Shown here: one piece after another, positions 63,206 to 64,000 of the stretch
Position numbering within the stretch: the first letter of the stretch is position 1
How the letters are laid out: each line of letters begins with the position of its first letter
Assembly (NCBI GenBank): GCA_028285495.1
Contig: JANQPB010000029.1
Span: 273,601 to 337,600, forward strand
DNA: 64,000 nt
Source: Acidimicrobiales bacterium
Lineage (GTDB): Bacteria; Actinomycetota; Acidimicrobiia; Acidimicrobiales; SZUA-35
Reading direction: 5' to 3'
Notes under the pieces: model-generated
Seen by the model: the letters and a program-made list of their open reading frames with translations, nothing else
The model's database searches: none
What the model was told of the DNA's origin: nothing
Program-made: the position numbers and the translations under genes

Positions 63206-63454
63206 CGCCCTGGCCTCGCCGGGGCTTGAGCCGTGCAGTCGTTCCGAGTGCTGAAGCGGTTGCCGGCTGTCCTTTTGCGATCACCCCGAGGGCGCCGATT
63301 CAAGTACTTCAACTAGCCCCCGATCCGGCCACCTTCGCTGAGTCAGCAGGAGACCCGTTTCCCTGCAGGTTGTAGACGCTCAATGTCGACAATAGACCGG
63401 GCTTGTCGGGTAGTGGCGAGAAATTGCTGCAAGCACGTTCCGCTGCATAAGGGC
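63206..63454. other. Intergenic region
   Basis: No gene seen. Between the start of the helical-protein gene and the IS481 remnant; it should hold the promoter of the two-gene TPR operon. Confidence 0.4.
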
Positions 63455-63690
63455 CGGGAACGTGTAGTCGACTCCAGCGCGCCTGCCAACCCGGCCTCGC
63501 CCGTGGGCTCGCCACACGCGACCGGGTGAGATGCGGCCGACCTTCTTCATCGCCCACGTGCATCAGTTGGCGAGGATGGGATCGTTCGAAGCGACGTATC
63601 ACCCGCTCCGACGGGCGGTCGATCTATGCCGGCCGGTTCAGTCCATCGCGGAACGGCATCTTGGCGCCGTCGAGGAAGGGGACTCCGGTG
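63455..63690 (-). pseudogene. Decayed IS481-family transposase fragment
   Basis: On the minus strand: RDGLNRPA, an in-frame TAG where the family has Trp, IDRPSERVIRRFERSHPRQL MHV, then after a one-base loss KKVGRISPGRVWRAHGRGRV and GVDYT. This order matches IS481 transposases just before the catalytic core. Both ends are lost. At least one stop and one or two frameshifts make it a relic. Confidence 0.72.
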
Positions 63691-63942
63691 TGCATCGAGA
63701 TTCGATCAGGCCTCCACCACTTCGACCCGCCCGGCTGGGCGGATGATCGACGAGGTCTCCGCCCATCGGCTCAGCTGAGGGCAACATCGCCAGCATCCAC
63801 TGACCGAACGACTTATTACGCGTCCTTCGCGTGCGGCGACCGGAGCAGCAGTACTGGCCGCTGCCGAGTCGCTAGAGCGCTCGATTATTGGGCCTGCCAG
63901 GCTGGAGTTCCCCCGCTACGTGAGACAGGGGTGGTTGTCAGT
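63691..63942. other. Intergenic region between two transposase relics
   Basis: Nothing assigned. Sequence downstream of a transposase stop on the minus strand, AT content slightly raised. Confidence 0.35.
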
Positions 63943-64000
63943 TCATGCTGCTGAGGCAGCGTAGGTCTCGGCGGGGGTGCGGTGCTCGAGGCGGGCTTGG
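63943..64000 (-). CDS. Transposase, C-terminal end only (cut by window edge)
   Basis: Minus strand reads RLEHRTPAETYAASAA and a stop at 63943. The HRTPAETY motif is the usual C-terminal end of rve-core (IS3/IS481-type) transposases. Only 18 residues are in the window, so the family is not certain. Confidence 0.55.
   Translation of the reverse strand, partial: QARLEHRTPAETYAASAA

Noticed and set aside
63531..63954. Plus-strand ORFs at the right end
   Set aside because: They are antisense to an IS481 transposase relic that explains the minus strand better.

Overview
The window is high-GC chromosomal DNA of an actinobacterium. Translational coupling is pervasive (ATGA overlaps) and GTG and TTG starts are common. 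The gene set (DUF4032 protein, DUF1800/DUF1501 pair, actinobacterial-style MnhA-G, OmpR-type two-component pairs) and overall look suggest Acidimicrobiia. That class assignment is an inference from composition and gene families, not from a marker gene.

Layout. 0-4.7 kb: an accessory-looking block of small unrecognised genes, all on the minus strand (lipoprotein, membrane proteins, a DUF7660-like ORF, a membrane-anchored propeller), with related repeats in the gaps, ending at tRNA-Gly(TCC). 4.8-8.5 kb: a plus-strand run of cytochrome P450, alpha/beta hydrolase, hotdog thioesterase and GNAT. 8.5-13.6 kb: minus-strand housekeeping genes (aminoglycoside-phosphotransferase-fold kinase, DUF4032, methyltransferase, beta-carbonic anhydrase, HtpX). 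13.6-19.5 kb: a complete seven-gene Na+(K+)/H+ antiporter operon mnhABCDEFG, read from a sigma70-like promoter that lies back to back with a plus-strand promoter for a winged-helix regulator. 20.1-23.5 kb: a DUF1800/DUF1501 secretion-associated pair plus a small exported protein. 23.5-25.7 kb: a response regulator/histidine kinase pair. 25.9-30 kb: a DNA-alkylation-repair-like HEAT protein and an AAA/LuxR regulator.

30-35.3 kb: a signalling cluster: a WD40 lipoprotein, divergent from an FHA-wHTH protein coupled to a transmembrane Ser/Thr kinase whose extracellular part carries thrombospondin type 3 calcium repeats. 35.4-39.5 kb: a tryptophan-2,3-dioxygenase homologue lacking the usual distal His, a SnoaL-like protein, a CopC-domain protein and a membrane-anchored solute-binding protein. 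39.6-49 kb: a minus-strand cluster of a large membrane protein of unknown function, a ComEC-like metallo-beta-lactamase hydrolase, an HExxH metallopeptidase, a 1330-residue BNR-type propeller and a TauE/SafE permease. The peptidase and hydrolase overlap by 4 bases and the propeller ends 43 bases before the peptidase, so these three look like one functional unit; this is the best candidate for an undescribed system. 49.5-54.2 kb: a trypsin-like protease without a signal peptide, an ArsR/AHSA1 pair, a small exported protein and a phosphotransferase. 54.3-56.8 kb: an acidic-repeat exported protein coupled to a second histidine kinase and response regulator.

57-64 kb: a mobile-element hot spot. 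Two ~230-bp direct repeats (57066-57290 and 61488-61722) each contain the 3' half of a tRNA-Pro(TGG), from the anticodon loop to CCA, as left by integrases that target a tRNA. Between and beyond them lie a Clp-N-domain membrane protein, an ISL3-type transposase with two compensating frameshifts, an unknown membrane-tailed protein, decayed IS110 and IS481 transposases, a TPR two-gene operon and a partial transposase at the window end. The intact tRNA-Pro is predicted just beyond the right edge.
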